Positions 8,882 through 17,250 of a stretch of 64,000 nucleotides of DNA are shown here, one piece after another. The stretch's first letter is position 1; each line of letters starts with the position of its first letter. Where the stretch lies: assembly GCF_003815915.1 (NCBI RefSeq), contig NZ_CP033929.1, positions 558,001 through 622,000 on the forward strand. Reading direction: 5' to 3'. Source of the DNA: Chryseobacterium indoltheticum (lineage in GTDB: Bacteria; Bacteroidota; Bacteroidia; Flavobacteriales; Weeksellaceae). The position numbers and the translations under genes were made by a program. A model generated the notes under the pieces. It had not been told where the DNA came from. It searched no databases and saw only the letters and a program-made list of their open reading frames with translations.

Positions 8882-9244
8882 TTAACCTAGTTTAGGCGGT
8901 TGCCAGATTTCTTTTAAACTGTTTGAAATATAAGGATCAGCATACTGAACCTGAATTTTTGAGATCGTTTTGAACGAGGAAATTCCCCAAGTATTGTTTT
9001 TTGCAAAATTATTTTCTACGAAAGTGTTGCAGGTCATGCAAGATGAACAACAATCATCATTACATGATTTATGGTTGCTTTTGCTGTCTTTAGAATTATG
9101 GTTGTCATGGCTTTTTTCACAACACGACATTTTAGATTCAGATTTGCAACAACTTTCCTTTGAAGCCTGAGCATAAAAATTATCTTTAGGAATTAAAAAA
9201 ATTCCCAAACAAAAGATAATTAATAATAGCTGAATCGGTTTCAC
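8882..9244 (-). CDS. Small secreted Cys/His-rich protein, putative metal binder
   Basis: A 120-residue protein with a signal peptide or N-terminal anchor (about 1-25). The mature part contains nine cysteines, mostly in pairs: SCC (32-33), SCC (41-42), and a cluster CNDDCCSSCMTC (61-72), with several His and Asn between them. The C-terminus is QPPKLG. I do not recognise a named family with certainty; it recalls the small CC/PP-motif proteins found beside Bacteroidota TonB receptors for copper. The start is GTG at 9244, supported by a TAGATTTG box four bases upstream, which implies a leaderless mRNA. It precedes the double-HMA receptor gene and probably shares a transcript with it. Confidence 0.75.
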   Translation of the reverse strand: MKPIQLLLIIFCLGIFLIPKDNFYAQASKESCCKSESKMSCCEKSHDNHNSKDSKSNHKSCNDDCCSSCMTCNTFVENNFAKNNTWGISSFKTISKIQVQYADPYISNSLKEIWQPPKLG

Positions 9245-9248
9245 AGTG

Positions 9249-9256
9249 CAAATCTA
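9249..9256 (-). promoter_or_regulatory. -7 box (TAGATTTG) for the Cys-rich protein gene
   Basis: The reverse strand reads TAGATTTG, an exact TAnnTTTG match. Its G is at 9249, four bases before the GTG start at 9244, so transcription would begin at or next to the start codon. It lies in the 22-bp gap after the lipoprotein gene, giving the metal genes downstream their own promoter. Confidence 0.55.
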
Positions 9257-9266
9257 AGAAAAATAT

Positions 9267-9905
9267 TTAAAGTGGAGCACCAACTTGTTTTGCGCAGTCA
9301 TGCCAAGGTTGACCATGAGCAGGATTATTCTTTGGCTTTGGGCCTGTATTGGCAACTGCAGCTTGTGGAGCTTGAACTGGCTGTGGAGCTTGCATAGGAG
9401 TACTATTCGTTTGAACAGCAGGTGATGCCGGTTTACTGTTTAAAGGTTGTCCAACTGGAATTTCGCATCTGTGACCAGGCTCTCCGTGTGGAGGATTCAT
9501 TCCCGGAGCAGTTTTCACGGGTTGACCGTTTTGATTTGGTGTTATTTTCGTTGGACTTACAGCATTTGGATCAATTTGAACCGTATTGTTACCATTCACC
9601 TTAATATTTTGAGAAGCAGTATTTTGCGCTGCTGGAGCGCCATTCAAAGGCTGTCCAACTGGAATATCACATCTGTGACCTGGCTGTCCGTGCGGGGGAT
9701 TCATTCCTGATGCGGTAACCATTGTCGCACCCGTTGAAGTTTTTATTCCTGCCTGATCGATTAGAGAAGGTTTCGGAGCCGTGTTCATAGCAGTATTAGG
9801 TTGCTGATTTCCGCTGTCGTCTTTTAAATATGTTGGTTTTTCGTCTTTTTTACATGAAACTGCAACAAGCGAAGTTGCTAAAAGTCCAAAAAGTAGATTT
9901 TTCAT
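9267..9905 (-). CDS. Lipoprotein with three HGxPxHxC repeats
   Basis: A 212-residue lipoprotein with lipobox VAVSC (acylated Cys18). The mature part is a low-complexity Pro/Asn/Gln/Ala-rich chain carrying three copies of one motif: residues 68-87, 136-155 and 193-212. The consensus is NPxHGxPxHxCxxxVGxPL, so each copy offers two His and one Cys. The third, at the extreme C-terminus, is the most divergent (W for G, AKQ for DIP). I do not know a function for this motif. The spacing, His/Cys content and the two metal-type genes downstream suggest a surface or periplasmic metal or haem ligand (inference). It is separated from the response regulator gene upstream by a terminator. Confidence 0.8.
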   Translation of the reverse strand: MKNLLFGLLATSLVAVSCKKDEKPTYLKDDSGNQQPNTAMNTAPKPSLIDQAGIKTSTGATMVTASGMNPPHGQPGHRCDIPVGQPLNGAPAAQNTASQNIKVNGNNTVQIDPNAVSPTKITPNQNGQPVKTAPGMNPPHGEPGHRCEIPVGQPLNSKPASPAVQTNSTPMQAPQPVQAPQAAVANTGPKPKNNPAHGQPWHDCAKQVGAPL

Positions 9906-9997
9906 AAATAGATTTTATTTCTTGGCAATAATGATTTGTTTTGCGTTTACTTTTATTAAAAGTGTAGAATTTTACATAAAAAATTGCCTTGAAAAAC

Positions 9998-10035
9998 AAA
10001 ATTAGCAAAACATTTTGAATTGTTTTGCTAATTTT
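9998..10035 (-). terminator. Terminator after the response regulator gene
   Basis: Perfect 14-bp stem AAAATTAGCAAAAC / GTTTTGCTAATTTT with a 10-base loop, followed on the reverse strand by a T-rich tract. It closes the kinase/regulator operon. Confidence 0.85.
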
Positions 10036-10063
10036 AATTTTATGTCGCTATTTTAACGTTTGT

Positions 10064-10750
10064 TTAGTTCTTAACCAAAAGTCTGAAACCTTCACCATGT
10101 ACGTTGATGATTTCTAAACCTTCATCATCTTTAAGGAGTTTTCTAAGTTTAGCAATATAAACATCCATACTTCTTGCTGTAAAATAGTTTTCTTTTTTCC
10201 AGATTTTTCTTAATGCTAAATCTCTAGGCATAAAGTCGTTTCTGTGAAGACAAAGCAATTTTAAAAGTTCATTTTCTTTAGGTGAAAGCTTGTATTCGTT
10301 ATCACCTACTCTCAACTGTCTTAGCATAGAATCAAAGAAAATATTGCTGATTTTAAATTGTTCCTGTTCTTCGTTTTCCAACGTAGAACTTCTCTGAAGA
10401 ATCGCTTTAATTTTATATAAAAGCAATTCGGTATCAAATGGTTTTGTGATATAATCATCAGCTCCCAATTGATATCCTTTCAAAATATCTTCTCTCATAT
10501 TTCTGGCAGTCAAAAATATGATTGGTGTATTTTTATCGATTTTTTTCACATCTTCAGCTAATGAAAATCCGTCTTTTTTCGGCATCATTACGTCAAAAAT
10601 ACAGATGTCAAATTCGCTCTCTGTAAACTCTTTCAATCCCTGTTCTCCATCTACGGCAAGGGTAACTTCGAAATTGTTTATCGTAAGATAATCTTTCAGT
10701 ACAGCCCCGAAACTCTGATCGTCTTCTACTAATAATATCCTGTTGCTCAT
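10064..10750 (-). CDS. Response regulator, OmpR/PhoB family
   Basis: A 228-residue two-domain regulator. The receiver domain (about 1-120) has the acidic pocket E9/D10/D11, phospho-acceptor D53 in IFDVMMPKKDG and K103 in ITKPFD. The winged-helix DNA-binding domain (about 130-226) has the usual recognition segment RSMDVYIAKLRKLL and the C-terminal wing NVHGEGFRLLV. It lies 34 bp after its cognate histidine kinase in one operon. The pair resembles RprX/RprY-type systems of Bacteroidota, but the regulon cannot be inferred here. Confidence 0.95.
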   Translation of the reverse strand: MSNRILLVEDDQSFGAVLKDYLTINNFEVTLAVDGEQGLKEFTESEFDICIFDVMMPKKDGFSLAEDVKKIDKNTPIIFLTARNMREDILKGYQLGADDYITKPFDTELLLYKIKAILQRSSTLENEEQEQFKISNIFFDSMLRQLRVGDNEYKLSPKENELLKLLCLHRNDFMPRDLALRKIWKKENYFTARSMDVYIAKLRKLLKDDEGLEIINVHGEGFRLLVKN

Positions 10751-10784
10751 ATGTTTTATATTTTCTTATTTGTTTAAAATTATT

Positions 10785-12332
10785 TTATGCCATCGGAAGT
10801 TTGATGATAAATTTACTTCCCAGTTCTTTTTCTGATTCTACAATGATTACTCCTTTATGAAGTTCTACTATTTTTTTAACGTACGAAAGTCCTAACCCTT
10901 GTCCTTTTACATTATGAATGTTTCCGGTTTCTTCTCTGAAGAATTTTTCAAAAATTTTAGTCTTGTTTTGGGTTTCCATGCCCATTCCTTTATCTGAAAT
11001 CTCCAAAACGTACCAAATACCTTCATTATGGGTTTTAATACTGATTTCAGGTGGTTCCGGTGAATATTTATTGGCATTATCCAAAAGATTCACCAGCATA
11101 TTTGAGATATGAAATTCATCAATTCTAAAAGTATAATGAGTAGCATTAAACTCCTGAATAAGCTTTCCGTTTCTTTGCTGAATAATCAGATTAAATGACT
11201 CTGTGGTTTTCTTAATCAATTCTCTTACATTGGTTTCTCTTAAGAATAATTTCACTTCATTTCGTTCCAGTTTAGACATATTCAGAACGTTTTCTACCTG
11301 CTTTTTCATCCTGAGATTTTCCTGCTTGATAAGGTTTGAATAATATTTTACCTTGTCAGGATTCGTTGCAATTTTGTCATTGGCCAAAGAATCTGTGGCT
11401 ACGGAAATTGTTGCAAGCGGCGTTTTAAACTCGTGAGACATATTGTTGATGAAATCAGTCTTCACTTCTGCCAGTTTTTTCTGTCTCATCATATAATTAA
11501 TAGAAATAATGTAAATTCCTAGAATAGTCAATAATGAAAGAAAAGTTCCCAAAAGCATTGGCCAGTTATTCATCGCCAAAGAGTATTCTTTTTTAGGGAA
11601 AACCAAAGCTAATGTATATAAAGTACGGTCTTTTGTATCGGTAAATAAAGGATAAGAATAAGAATTGGCATCTTTTTTTTCTTTGAAAACTTTATTTACA
11701 ATGTTGGTTAGTTTATTGTTTTTATCTGTCACTCCATAACCGAATTCTGCACTGATTCCTTTCATTCTAAGTTCTTTAGTAATCACAGAATCTAAAACTG
11801 CACGGTCTACTCTTTTATCAAGAGGAAGATTGTTTCCATATACTTCAACAAATTCTTTTAGGCTATAATCACCGCTTCTAATATCCTGATTCAGTTCTGA
11901 GGTGAGTATTTCTCGTTTAGTCGTATCTTTTTTTACTTTATATGCTGCATCGTCAGTATACATGGTTGTGAGGCGCAGAGAATCTCCCTTGAGAGAAATA
12001 GGGAGCTTTATAGTTTCAGTAAGGTTTCTGTAATACACAATCGATTTTTGAGTTCCCGAATCCTGTGTCTGTTGAATCGTAGTCAGGGAGGGCTTGTCTT
12101 TATTTGCTTTTACATTGTCTCTTAAATTTGCATAATTCTCATTAAAAAGCTTTTCTACTTCAATTTCTGCTATGTTTTTTGAAGTATTTTCTAAAGCGGA
12201 ATAAACTTTGTTAGAAAATTCTTGTTCCAATGCCACATAATAATTTTTGAGCCAATAAAACTGCAGCGTGACAAATACGATCAGAGAAATTGTCATAAAA
12301 ACCGAGATTATCGGGATGAATTTGTTATTCAT
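10785..12332 (-). CDS. Sensor histidine kinase
   Basis: A 515-residue membrane sensor. Helix TM1 is at about 8-28 and TM2 at about 259-281, enclosing a 230-residue periplasmic sensor with no recognised fold. The HisKA domain has phospho-acceptor H300 in NNMSHEFKTP, and the ATPase domain shows the N box (LLDNANKYSPEP, about 402-413), DKGMGM and GQGLGLSYV. It autophosphorylates and passes phosphate to the response regulator encoded 34 bp downstream. The signal is unknown. No exact promoter box was found upstream. Confidence 0.95.
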   Translation of the reverse strand: MNNKFIPIISVFMTISLIVFVTLQFYWLKNYYVALEQEFSNKVYSALENTSKNIAEIEVEKLFNENYANLRDNVKANKDKPSLTTIQQTQDSGTQKSIVYYRNLTETIKLPISLKGDSLRLTTMYTDDAAYKVKKDTTKREILTSELNQDIRSGDYSLKEFVEVYGNNLPLDKRVDRAVLDSVITKELRMKGISAEFGYGVTDKNNKLTNIVNKVFKEKKDANSYSYPLFTDTKDRTLYTLALVFPKKEYSLAMNNWPMLLGTFLSLLTILGIYIISINYMMRQKKLAEVKTDFINNMSHEFKTPLATISVATDSLANDKIATNPDKVKYYSNLIKQENLRMKKQVENVLNMSKLERNEVKLFLRETNVRELIKKTTESFNLIIQQRNGKLIQEFNATHYTFRIDEFHISNMLVNLLDNANKYSPEPPEISIKTHNEGIWYVLEISDKGMGMETQNKTKIFEKFFREETGNIHNVKGQGLGLSYVKKIVELHKGVIIVESEKELGSKFIIKLPMA

Positions 12333-12513
12333 TACATTGGATAATTAAAATTGTGAATGTTAAAATTAATCATTTTAAGATTTAGTAAACAAAAAATGCG
12401 CCAAAATATTGTTTATTTTTTCTTAAAAAACAGTATTTTAACATTTTATTATAAACTTAAGCCAGATTTCTTAAAGAAACTTGTGATAATTTTTTAACCA
12501 AACCAAAATAACT

Positions 12514-13011
12514 ATGAGCTCAACAATTGTTTTTAATCAGGATTTTCGTGCAAAAAGTATTTATGTGATGAAAATCTATCATGCAAAATCCGCAGAAGTG
12601 TGGGATTATTTTACGAAACCCGAACTCCTCGACCTGTGGTGGGCACCAAAACCGTGGGTGTGTGAAACTGATACTTTAAATTTTGAAGAAGGTGGCGTAT
12701 GGCTGTACTCAATGAACGGACCAGAAGGCGAGAAAATATTTTCACTTGTAAAATATGGAGAAATCAATGAGGATAGAAGTTTCGATGGTGTTGATGCTTT
12801 CTGTGATGCGGATGGAAATGTAGATATGAAATTTCCACAGACTCAATGGCTGATTGGTTTTACGGGAACTGAAGAAGGTACAAAAGTTTCGGTCAATATA
12901 CATTTTCAATCAGAAGATGATATGAAAAAACAATTGGAAATGGATTTTGAAGAAGGTTTTAAAATGGGTCTGAATCAGTTGGAAGATATTTTTAATAATT
13001 TGGAAAGTTGA
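12514..13011 (+). CDS. SRPBCC (AHSA1/START-like) domain protein
   Basis: A 165-residue single-domain protein of the AHSA1 (activator of Hsp90 ATPase homologue 1-like) group. Family features are the early segment HAKSAEVWDYFTKPELLDLWW (about 24-44, ending in paired Trp), the WLYSMNGPEG strand and the amphipathic C-terminal helix EGFKMGLNQLEDIF. The fold makes a hydrophobic cavity for small ligands; the physiological role of bacterial members is mostly unknown. It is monocistronic, divergent from the histidine kinase across 181 bp in which I see no other gene. Confidence 0.85.
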   Translation: MSSTIVFNQDFRAKSIYVMKIYHAKSAEVWDYFTKPELLDLWWAPKPWVCETDTLNFEEGGVWLYSMNGPEGEKIFSLVKYGEINEDRSFDGVDAFCDADGNVDMKFPQTQWLIGFTGTEEGTKVSVNIHFQSEDDMKKQLEMDFEEGFKMGLNQLEDIFNNLES

Positions 13012-13051
13012 TAATGTGTTAATTTGAAAATTATTTTAATTCGAATTAAAA

Positions 13052-13087
13052 CTTCTCGATACGATTTTTTCAAAATCTACTCGAAGT
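13052..13087. repeat. Imperfect palindromic repeat (REP-like)
   Basis: TTCTCGATACGATTTT followed by CAAAATCTACTCGAA forms an imperfect inverted repeat. Similar CTCGATAC...ACTCGAAGTGAC units are, from memory, scattered through flavobacterial intergenic DNA. Only one copy is seen in this window. Confidence 0.45.
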
Positions 13088-13103
13088 GACGTGTGTAAAA
13101 AAC

Positions 13104-13134
13104 AAAATGGAAAGTAAAACTTACTTTCCATTTT
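13104..13134. terminator. Bidirectional terminator
   Basis: Fourteen-bp perfect stem AAAATGGAAAGTAA / TTACTTTCCATTTT with a three-base loop, between the convergent SRPBCC gene and the hypothetical gene at 13170. A/T tracts on both sides suit both strands. Confidence 0.9.
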
Positions 13135-13169
13135 TTATATAATTAATCAATTTTCAAATTATCTCATTT

Positions 13170-13511
13170 TTAAATTAATTCTTCATCCTGAAAATACTGA
13201 ATGATTGCTTTTTTCATCAGGATTTGTTGCTCGTTCGGTTTAAGCTCCGGAAGTTTTTCCGTCTCCTCAAAATGAGGATAACCGTCGTCGTCGTAATGAG
13301 AAAATTTAAAATATCCGAAAGGTTCCAATAAACGGCAAACTGCGATGTGAAGGATATTCAGCTTGTCGTCCTTGGTATATTTTTGCTGCCCGCTTCCCAA
13401 TTCCTGAATGCCTATTAAGAATAAATAAGTTTCAATAGGAGCATTTTTTTCGGTATCAAAATTTTCAATGAAAAATTGTTCTATTTTTTGCCAAATTTCA
13501 CTTTCTGTCAT
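13170..13511 (-). CDS. Conserved hypothetical protein
   Basis: A 113-residue soluble acidic protein with no signal peptide. I do not recognise a named family. It is mainly alpha-helical in appearance, with a central segment SHYDDDGYPHFEETEKLP rich in acidic and aromatic residues. It is well formed as a gene: ATG start, normal codon use, and a terminator downstream. The upstream oligopeptidase B gene ends 108 bp before it on the same strand, so co-transcription is possible but not shown. Confidence 0.7.
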   Translation of the reverse strand: MTESEIWQKIEQFFIENFDTEKNAPIETYLFLIGIQELGSGQQKYTKDDKLNILHIAVCRLLEPFGYFKFSHYDDDGYPHFEETEKLPELKPNEQQILMKKAIIQYFQDEELI

Positions 13512-13619
13512 AATATATTTGCTGTACTCATTCAGATTTTAGAATGATACATTTCGTTTTAGAGATTGTTTGTTTTTCTTTTTTTAAGTCAAGTTTTAAT
13601 CATTTTGAATTTCAACACG

Positions 13620-15662
13620 TTACATTTTGTCAATTTTCAACAAAAATGCGTATTCTAATGCGTCTTCCTTTAATGATTCAAATCTTCCGCTTGCGCCGCC
13701 GTGTCCTGAGCTCATGTCAGTCTTGAAAATCAGAATATTATTATCCGTTTTTAGTTCTCTCAGTTTTGCGGTCCATTTTGCGGGCTCCCAATATTGTACC
13801 TGAGAATCGTGAAAACCTGTTGTAATTAATGTATGTGGATAATCTTTTGCTTCAACATTATCATATGGCGAATACTCTTTCATATAGTGATAATACTCTT
13901 CGTCATTAGGATTTCCCCATTCATCATATTCTCCGGTTGTTAAAGGAATGGTTTCGTCCAGCATTGTTGAAACTACGTCTACAAAAGGAACCTGCGCTAC
14001 AATTCCGTTGAATAGAGTAGGTTCGTAATTCATCACGGCTCCCACCAATAATCCGCCTGCGCTTCCGCCCATTGCGTACAAATGCTTTGACGAGGTATAG
14101 TTTTCCTGAATTAAATATTTTCCGGCATCAATAAAATCAAAGAATGTATTTTTCTTAAACAACATTTTTCCGTCTTCATACCATTCTCTTCCCAGATATT
14201 CGCCGCCTCGGATGTGAGCAATTGCATAAATAAATCCGCGGTCTAAAATTGATAATCTTACATTAGAAAAACTTGCATCGACGGTGTGGCCGTAACTTCC
14301 GTACCCATATAAAAGAAGCGGAGTATCTGCAGATTTTTTCGTGTCTTTGTGATAAACTAAAGAAATAGGTATTTTTTCTTCTCCATCTCTAGAATCTGCC
14401 CAGATTCTTTCAGAAATATAATTTTCAGGTAAAAATTTCCCGCCCAAAACTTCCTGTTGCTTCAGTAGTTTGGTGGTTTTTTCTTTCATATTATATTCAT
14501 ATGTCGAGTTTGGCTGCGTCAAAGAAGTGTATCCAAAGCGTAATATTTCCGTATCAAATTCTAAATTGATGCTGATGTACGTCGTGTATGTGGGATCTGA
14601 AAATATCAGATAATAAGATTCCTGTGTTTTTTCTTCAATGATTTTGATCTGCAAAAGACCTTTTTCTCTTTCTTCGAGAACAAGATAATCTTTAAAAATT
14701 TCAAAACCTTCCAATAAAACCTCGTCACGATGCGGAATGACGTCTACCCAAAACTCCATGCCGCAATTTTCTATTTTTGTTTTTACAATTTTAAAATTGG
14801 TAGCATCGTCAATATTGGTAATGATATAAAATTCATCTCCGTAATGTTCTACAGAATATTCCAGATCATCGATTCTTGGCTGAATAACTTTCCATTCTGC
14901 AAAAACATTGTCTGCAGGGATAAAATGATGCTCATCTGAAATGGTGCTAGAACTTGCCATGAAAATATATTCCATAGACTTTGTCTTAAAAACATTTACG
15001 TCAAAAGTCTCATCTTCTTCATGAAAAATTAAAACATCTTCAGAAGTATCGGTTCCCAACTTATGTCTGTACACTTTATATGCACGTAAGCTTTCATCTT
15101 TTATAATGTAGAAAACGTGTTGGTTATCATTTGCCCAAACCGCCTTTCCTGTGGTGTTTTCAATGGTGTCAGAAATAATCTCGCCGGTTTTTAAATCTTT
15201 AAAATTTAAAGTATAAATTCTTCTTCCTACATTGTCTGATGAGAATGAGGCCAATTCGTTATTGGGGCTTACCGCAACATTGGCTACCTCAAAAAACTCT
15301 TCTCCTTCTGCAAGAATATTGACGTCGAGAATGATCTCTTCTTCATTGTCTAGAGTTTTATATTTTCTGCAGAAAATCGGGTATTCTTTTCCTGCTTCAT
15401 AACGTACCATATACCAATATTCATTAAAGAAATAAGGTAAAGATTCGTCATCTTTTTTATATCTGGCTTTCATTTCCTGATAAAGCTCCTCTTGAAACTC
15501 TTCAGAATCTTCCATTACAAAATTGGCGTAGGCGTTTTCTTCTTCAAGATATTGTATAACCTCGGGATTTTCTTTTTCATTCATCCAGAAATAATTGTCA
15601 ATTCTTCTGTCGCCGTGTATTTCGAGTACCTTTTCTATTTTTTTTGCCGTGGGAGCTTTCAT
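13620..15662 (-). CDS. ptrB: Oligopeptidase B (S9A serine peptidase)
   Basis: A 680-residue prolyl-oligopeptidase-family enzyme with an N-terminal beta-propeller (about 70-400) and a C-terminal alpha/beta hydrolase domain. The triad is S534 in GGSAGG, D619 in FHDSQVQYW and H654 in SSGHGGASG. The stretch IVAQVPFVDVVSTMLDE and SPYDNV closely match Protease II of enterobacteria, which cuts short peptides after Arg and Lys. No signal peptide is present, so it is cytoplasmic. Length equals the family norm. It appears independent of its neighbours. Confidence 0.95.
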   Translation of the reverse strand: MKAPTAKKIEKVLEIHGDRRIDNYFWMNEKENPEVIQYLEEENAYANFVMEDSEEFQEELYQEMKARYKKDDESLPYFFNEYWYMVRYEAGKEYPIFCRKYKTLDNEEEIILDVNILAEGEEFFEVANVAVSPNNELASFSSDNVGRRIYTLNFKDLKTGEIISDTIENTTGKAVWANDNQHVFYIIKDESLRAYKVYRHKLGTDTSEDVLIFHEEDETFDVNVFKTKSMEYIFMASSSTISDEHHFIPADNVFAEWKVIQPRIDDLEYSVEHYGDEFYIITNIDDATNFKIVKTKIENCGMEFWVDVIPHRDEVLLEGFEIFKDYLVLEEREKGLLQIKIIEEKTQESYYLIFSDPTYTTYISINLEFDTEILRFGYTSLTQPNSTYEYNMKEKTTKLLKQQEVLGGKFLPENYISERIWADSRDGEEKIPISLVYHKDTKKSADTPLLLYGYGSYGHTVDASFSNVRLSILDRGFIYAIAHIRGGEYLGREWYEDGKMLFKKNTFFDFIDAGKYLIQENYTSSKHLYAMGGSAGGLLVGAVMNYEPTLFNGIVAQVPFVDVVSTMLDETIPLTTGEYDEWGNPNDEEYYHYMKEYSPYDNVEAKDYPHTLITTGFHDSQVQYWEPAKWTAKLRELKTDNNILIFKTDMSSGHGGASGRFESLKEDALEYAFLLKIDKM

Positions 15663-15690
15663 TAATATTAATTCTTGTTCAAATTTAATT

Positions 15691-15731
15691 AAAAAAAAAC
15701 CATCTTTTCCTTATATCGAAAAGACGGCTGT
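15691..15731 (-). terminator. Terminator after hemD
   Basis: Stem CCATCTTTTC / GAAAAGACGG with one G-T pair and an eight-base loop; the nine-base A-run at 15691-15699 reads as U-run on the reverse strand. It ends the DUF4271-hemD operon 22 bp after the hemD stop. Confidence 0.8.
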
Positions 15732-15752
15732 TTTGTATCAAATACTTTAAAA

Positions 15753-16496
15753 CTATTTGTGCAGGCTTTTGATATATTTTTCAAGCGCCATAGTCATAGA
15801 TGGTGTTTCTTTTGTGGGAGCCATAAGATCTATTTTTAAACCTGCATCTTCTGCTGCAGCTGAAGTAGTAGGTCCGAAAACGCCTATTTTTGTATCTTCC
15901 TGTTTAAAATCCGGGAAATTTTGTTGCAGAGATTTTATCCCTTGCGGGCTAAAGAAAATCAACATATCGTAATCTTGAATGTTGATATCCGTCAAATCAC
16001 TGCATACCGTTCTGTACATGATTGCTCTCGTCCATTGGATGTTAGCCGCATCCAAAGTTTTTGGAATATCCGGGCTTAAAACATCTGAAGAAGGCAGCAG
16101 GTACTTCTCGGAAGGGAATTTTTTGAAAAGTGGCAAAAGATCGGCAAAGTTTTTTTCACCAAAACTGATCTTTCTTTTTCTGTACACAATGTGCTTCTGA
16201 AGGTAATTGGCAATCGCCTCAGACTGACAAATGTATCTCATTGTGTCTGGCACGGTAAACCTTAATTCTTCAGCAAGTCTGAAATAATGGTCTATCGCAT
16301 TTTTACTGGTAAAAATAATACCGGTATGCTGCGTAAGATCAATTTTTTGTGTTCTAAGTTCTTTGTTGTCTACTCCTTCGACGTGGATAAAAGGGCGGAA
16401 GTCAATCTTTATTTTTTCCTTCTTCGCAATTTCCAGATATGGAGAAGACTCACTAGGTGCTGGTTGAGAAACCAATATTGACTTTATTCTCATCAT
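15753..16496 (-). CDS. hemD: Uroporphyrinogen-III synthase (HemD family)
   Basis: A 247-residue two-lobe HemD protein that cyclises hydroxymethylbilane to uroporphyrinogen III for haem synthesis. Family marks are ILVSQPAP near the N-terminus, IIFTSKNAIDHYF (about 60-72) in lobe one, and LIFFSPQGIKSL (about 179-190) and GPTTSAAAEDAGL in lobe two. HemD diverges greatly, so motif support is moderate, but the neighbour DUF4271 matches the common flavobacterial arrangement. Two in-frame ATGs (16496 and 16493) are adjacent. It starts 9 bp after the DUF4271 stop, so they share an mRNA. Confidence 0.88.
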   Translation of the reverse strand: MMRIKSILVSQPAPSESSPYLEIAKKEKIKIDFRPFIHVEGVDNKELRTQKIDLTQHTGIIFTSKNAIDHYFRLAEELRFTVPDTMRYICQSEAIANYLQKHIVYRKRKISFGEKNFADLLPLFKKFPSEKYLLPSSDVLSPDIPKTLDAANIQWTRAIMYRTVCSDLTDINIQDYDMLIFFSPQGIKSLQQNFPDFKQEDTKIGVFGPTTSAAAEDAGLKIDLMAPTKETPSMTMALEKYIKSLHK

Positions 16497-16505
16497 GTAC
16501 TTTTA

Positions 16506-17174
16506 TTAAATAAATAATAACTTCCAAAGCATCAACAGTGGTGCAATTTGGAGGGTGCAAATATACAAAAATTTATAATACCATTTTTGGGGTAAGATGT
16601 TGTTTCTGTGAAACAAATAGAAAAACACCTTGAAAATGAATACAAAAGAAAAAAAACTGATATAATAAATAAATGCGCTATTTCTGTCTATCGGGAAATA
16701 ATAGTGGGTTACACATAAAATAATCAGTAAAACTGAGAGGATAAAGTGAAATTTGGTGGAGGTAAAATAAAAAATAGTCCATTTTTTGCCATCGCCTATC
16801 GCTTGGTAAAATAAAAAACCCAATGCAGTTCTTATTAAATAAAAAAGCGAAATAATTACAATAGTATATCCTATTTTATTAAGCTGATATCCAAAAGGCT
16901 GAAAATCGGCAACATATTTCGGGATAATCGGGACATATTGAGAAATCAGAACGCTCAAACTTAAGGCTGTAACAATTGAAGTAATGATCCAGCTCGGAAG
17001 GTTGTTGCTAGAATCATAGTATTTCTGCAAAAGGAAATCTTTAAGATTGGCCTCACGCTCTACTATATTCATCATAAAGATGTATAAAAAAAGACAACCG
17101 ATAAGGATAAAAACCACCCAATCATTATTTTCGGGTATTCTTACTTCGTTTTTAAAATTTAGTAATATAGGCAA
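16506..17174 (-). CDS. DUF4271 membrane protein
   Basis: An inner-membrane protein with about six helices and the DUF4271 features NNDWVVFILIGCLFLYIF near the N-terminus and QAIGDGKKW in mid-protein. Function is unknown; it is often found upstream of hemD. The start is uncertain. The only in-frame ATG near the end is 17267, which would overlap the divergent glycosyltransferase start at 17251. I prefer the TTG at 17174, since a reverse-strand TAATTTTG box (17189-17196) lies just upstream and family members usually begin 10-15 residues before NNDW. With the ATG the protein would have 253 residues, with the TTG 222. Confidence 0.75.
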   Translation of the reverse strand: MPILLNFKNEVRIPENNDWVVFILIGCLFLYIFMMNIVEREANLKDFLLQKYYDSSNNLPSWIITSIVTALSLSVLISQYVPIIPKYVADFQPFGYQLNKIGYTIVIISLFYLIRTALGFLFYQAIGDGKKWTIFYFTSTKFHFILSVLLIILCVTHYYFPIDRNSAFIYYISFFSFVFIFKVFFYLFHRNNILPQKWYYKFLYICTLQIAPLLMLWKLLFI

Positions 17175-17188
17175 CGCAATATTTTTTG

Positions 17189-17196
17189 CAAAATTA
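17189..17196 (-). promoter_or_regulatory. Possible -7 box (TAATTTTG) for DUF4271-hemD
   Basis: The reverse strand carries an exact TAnnTTTG match 15 bp before a TTG start at 17174. No matching -33 element is apparent, so confidence is limited. Confidence 0.35.
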
Positions 17197-17233
17197 TCGA
17201 TTATTTTGTTTAAAATAAAAAGCTTAAATAAAC

Positions 17234-17241
17234 TATCTTTG
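17234..17241 (+). promoter_or_regulatory. -7 box (TATCTTTG) for the glycosyltransferase gene
   Basis: Exact TAnnTTTG match ending 9 bp before the ATG at 17251; the mRNA leader would be only a few bases. The nearest TTTG upstream is 25 bp away, longer than usual. Confidence 0.5.
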
Positions 17242-17250
17242 CAAATTGAA

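Noticed and set aside
17047..17250. Upstream extension of the glycosyltransferase frame
   Set aside because: It overlaps DUF4271, lacks family similarity and crosses the promoter box at 17234-17241.
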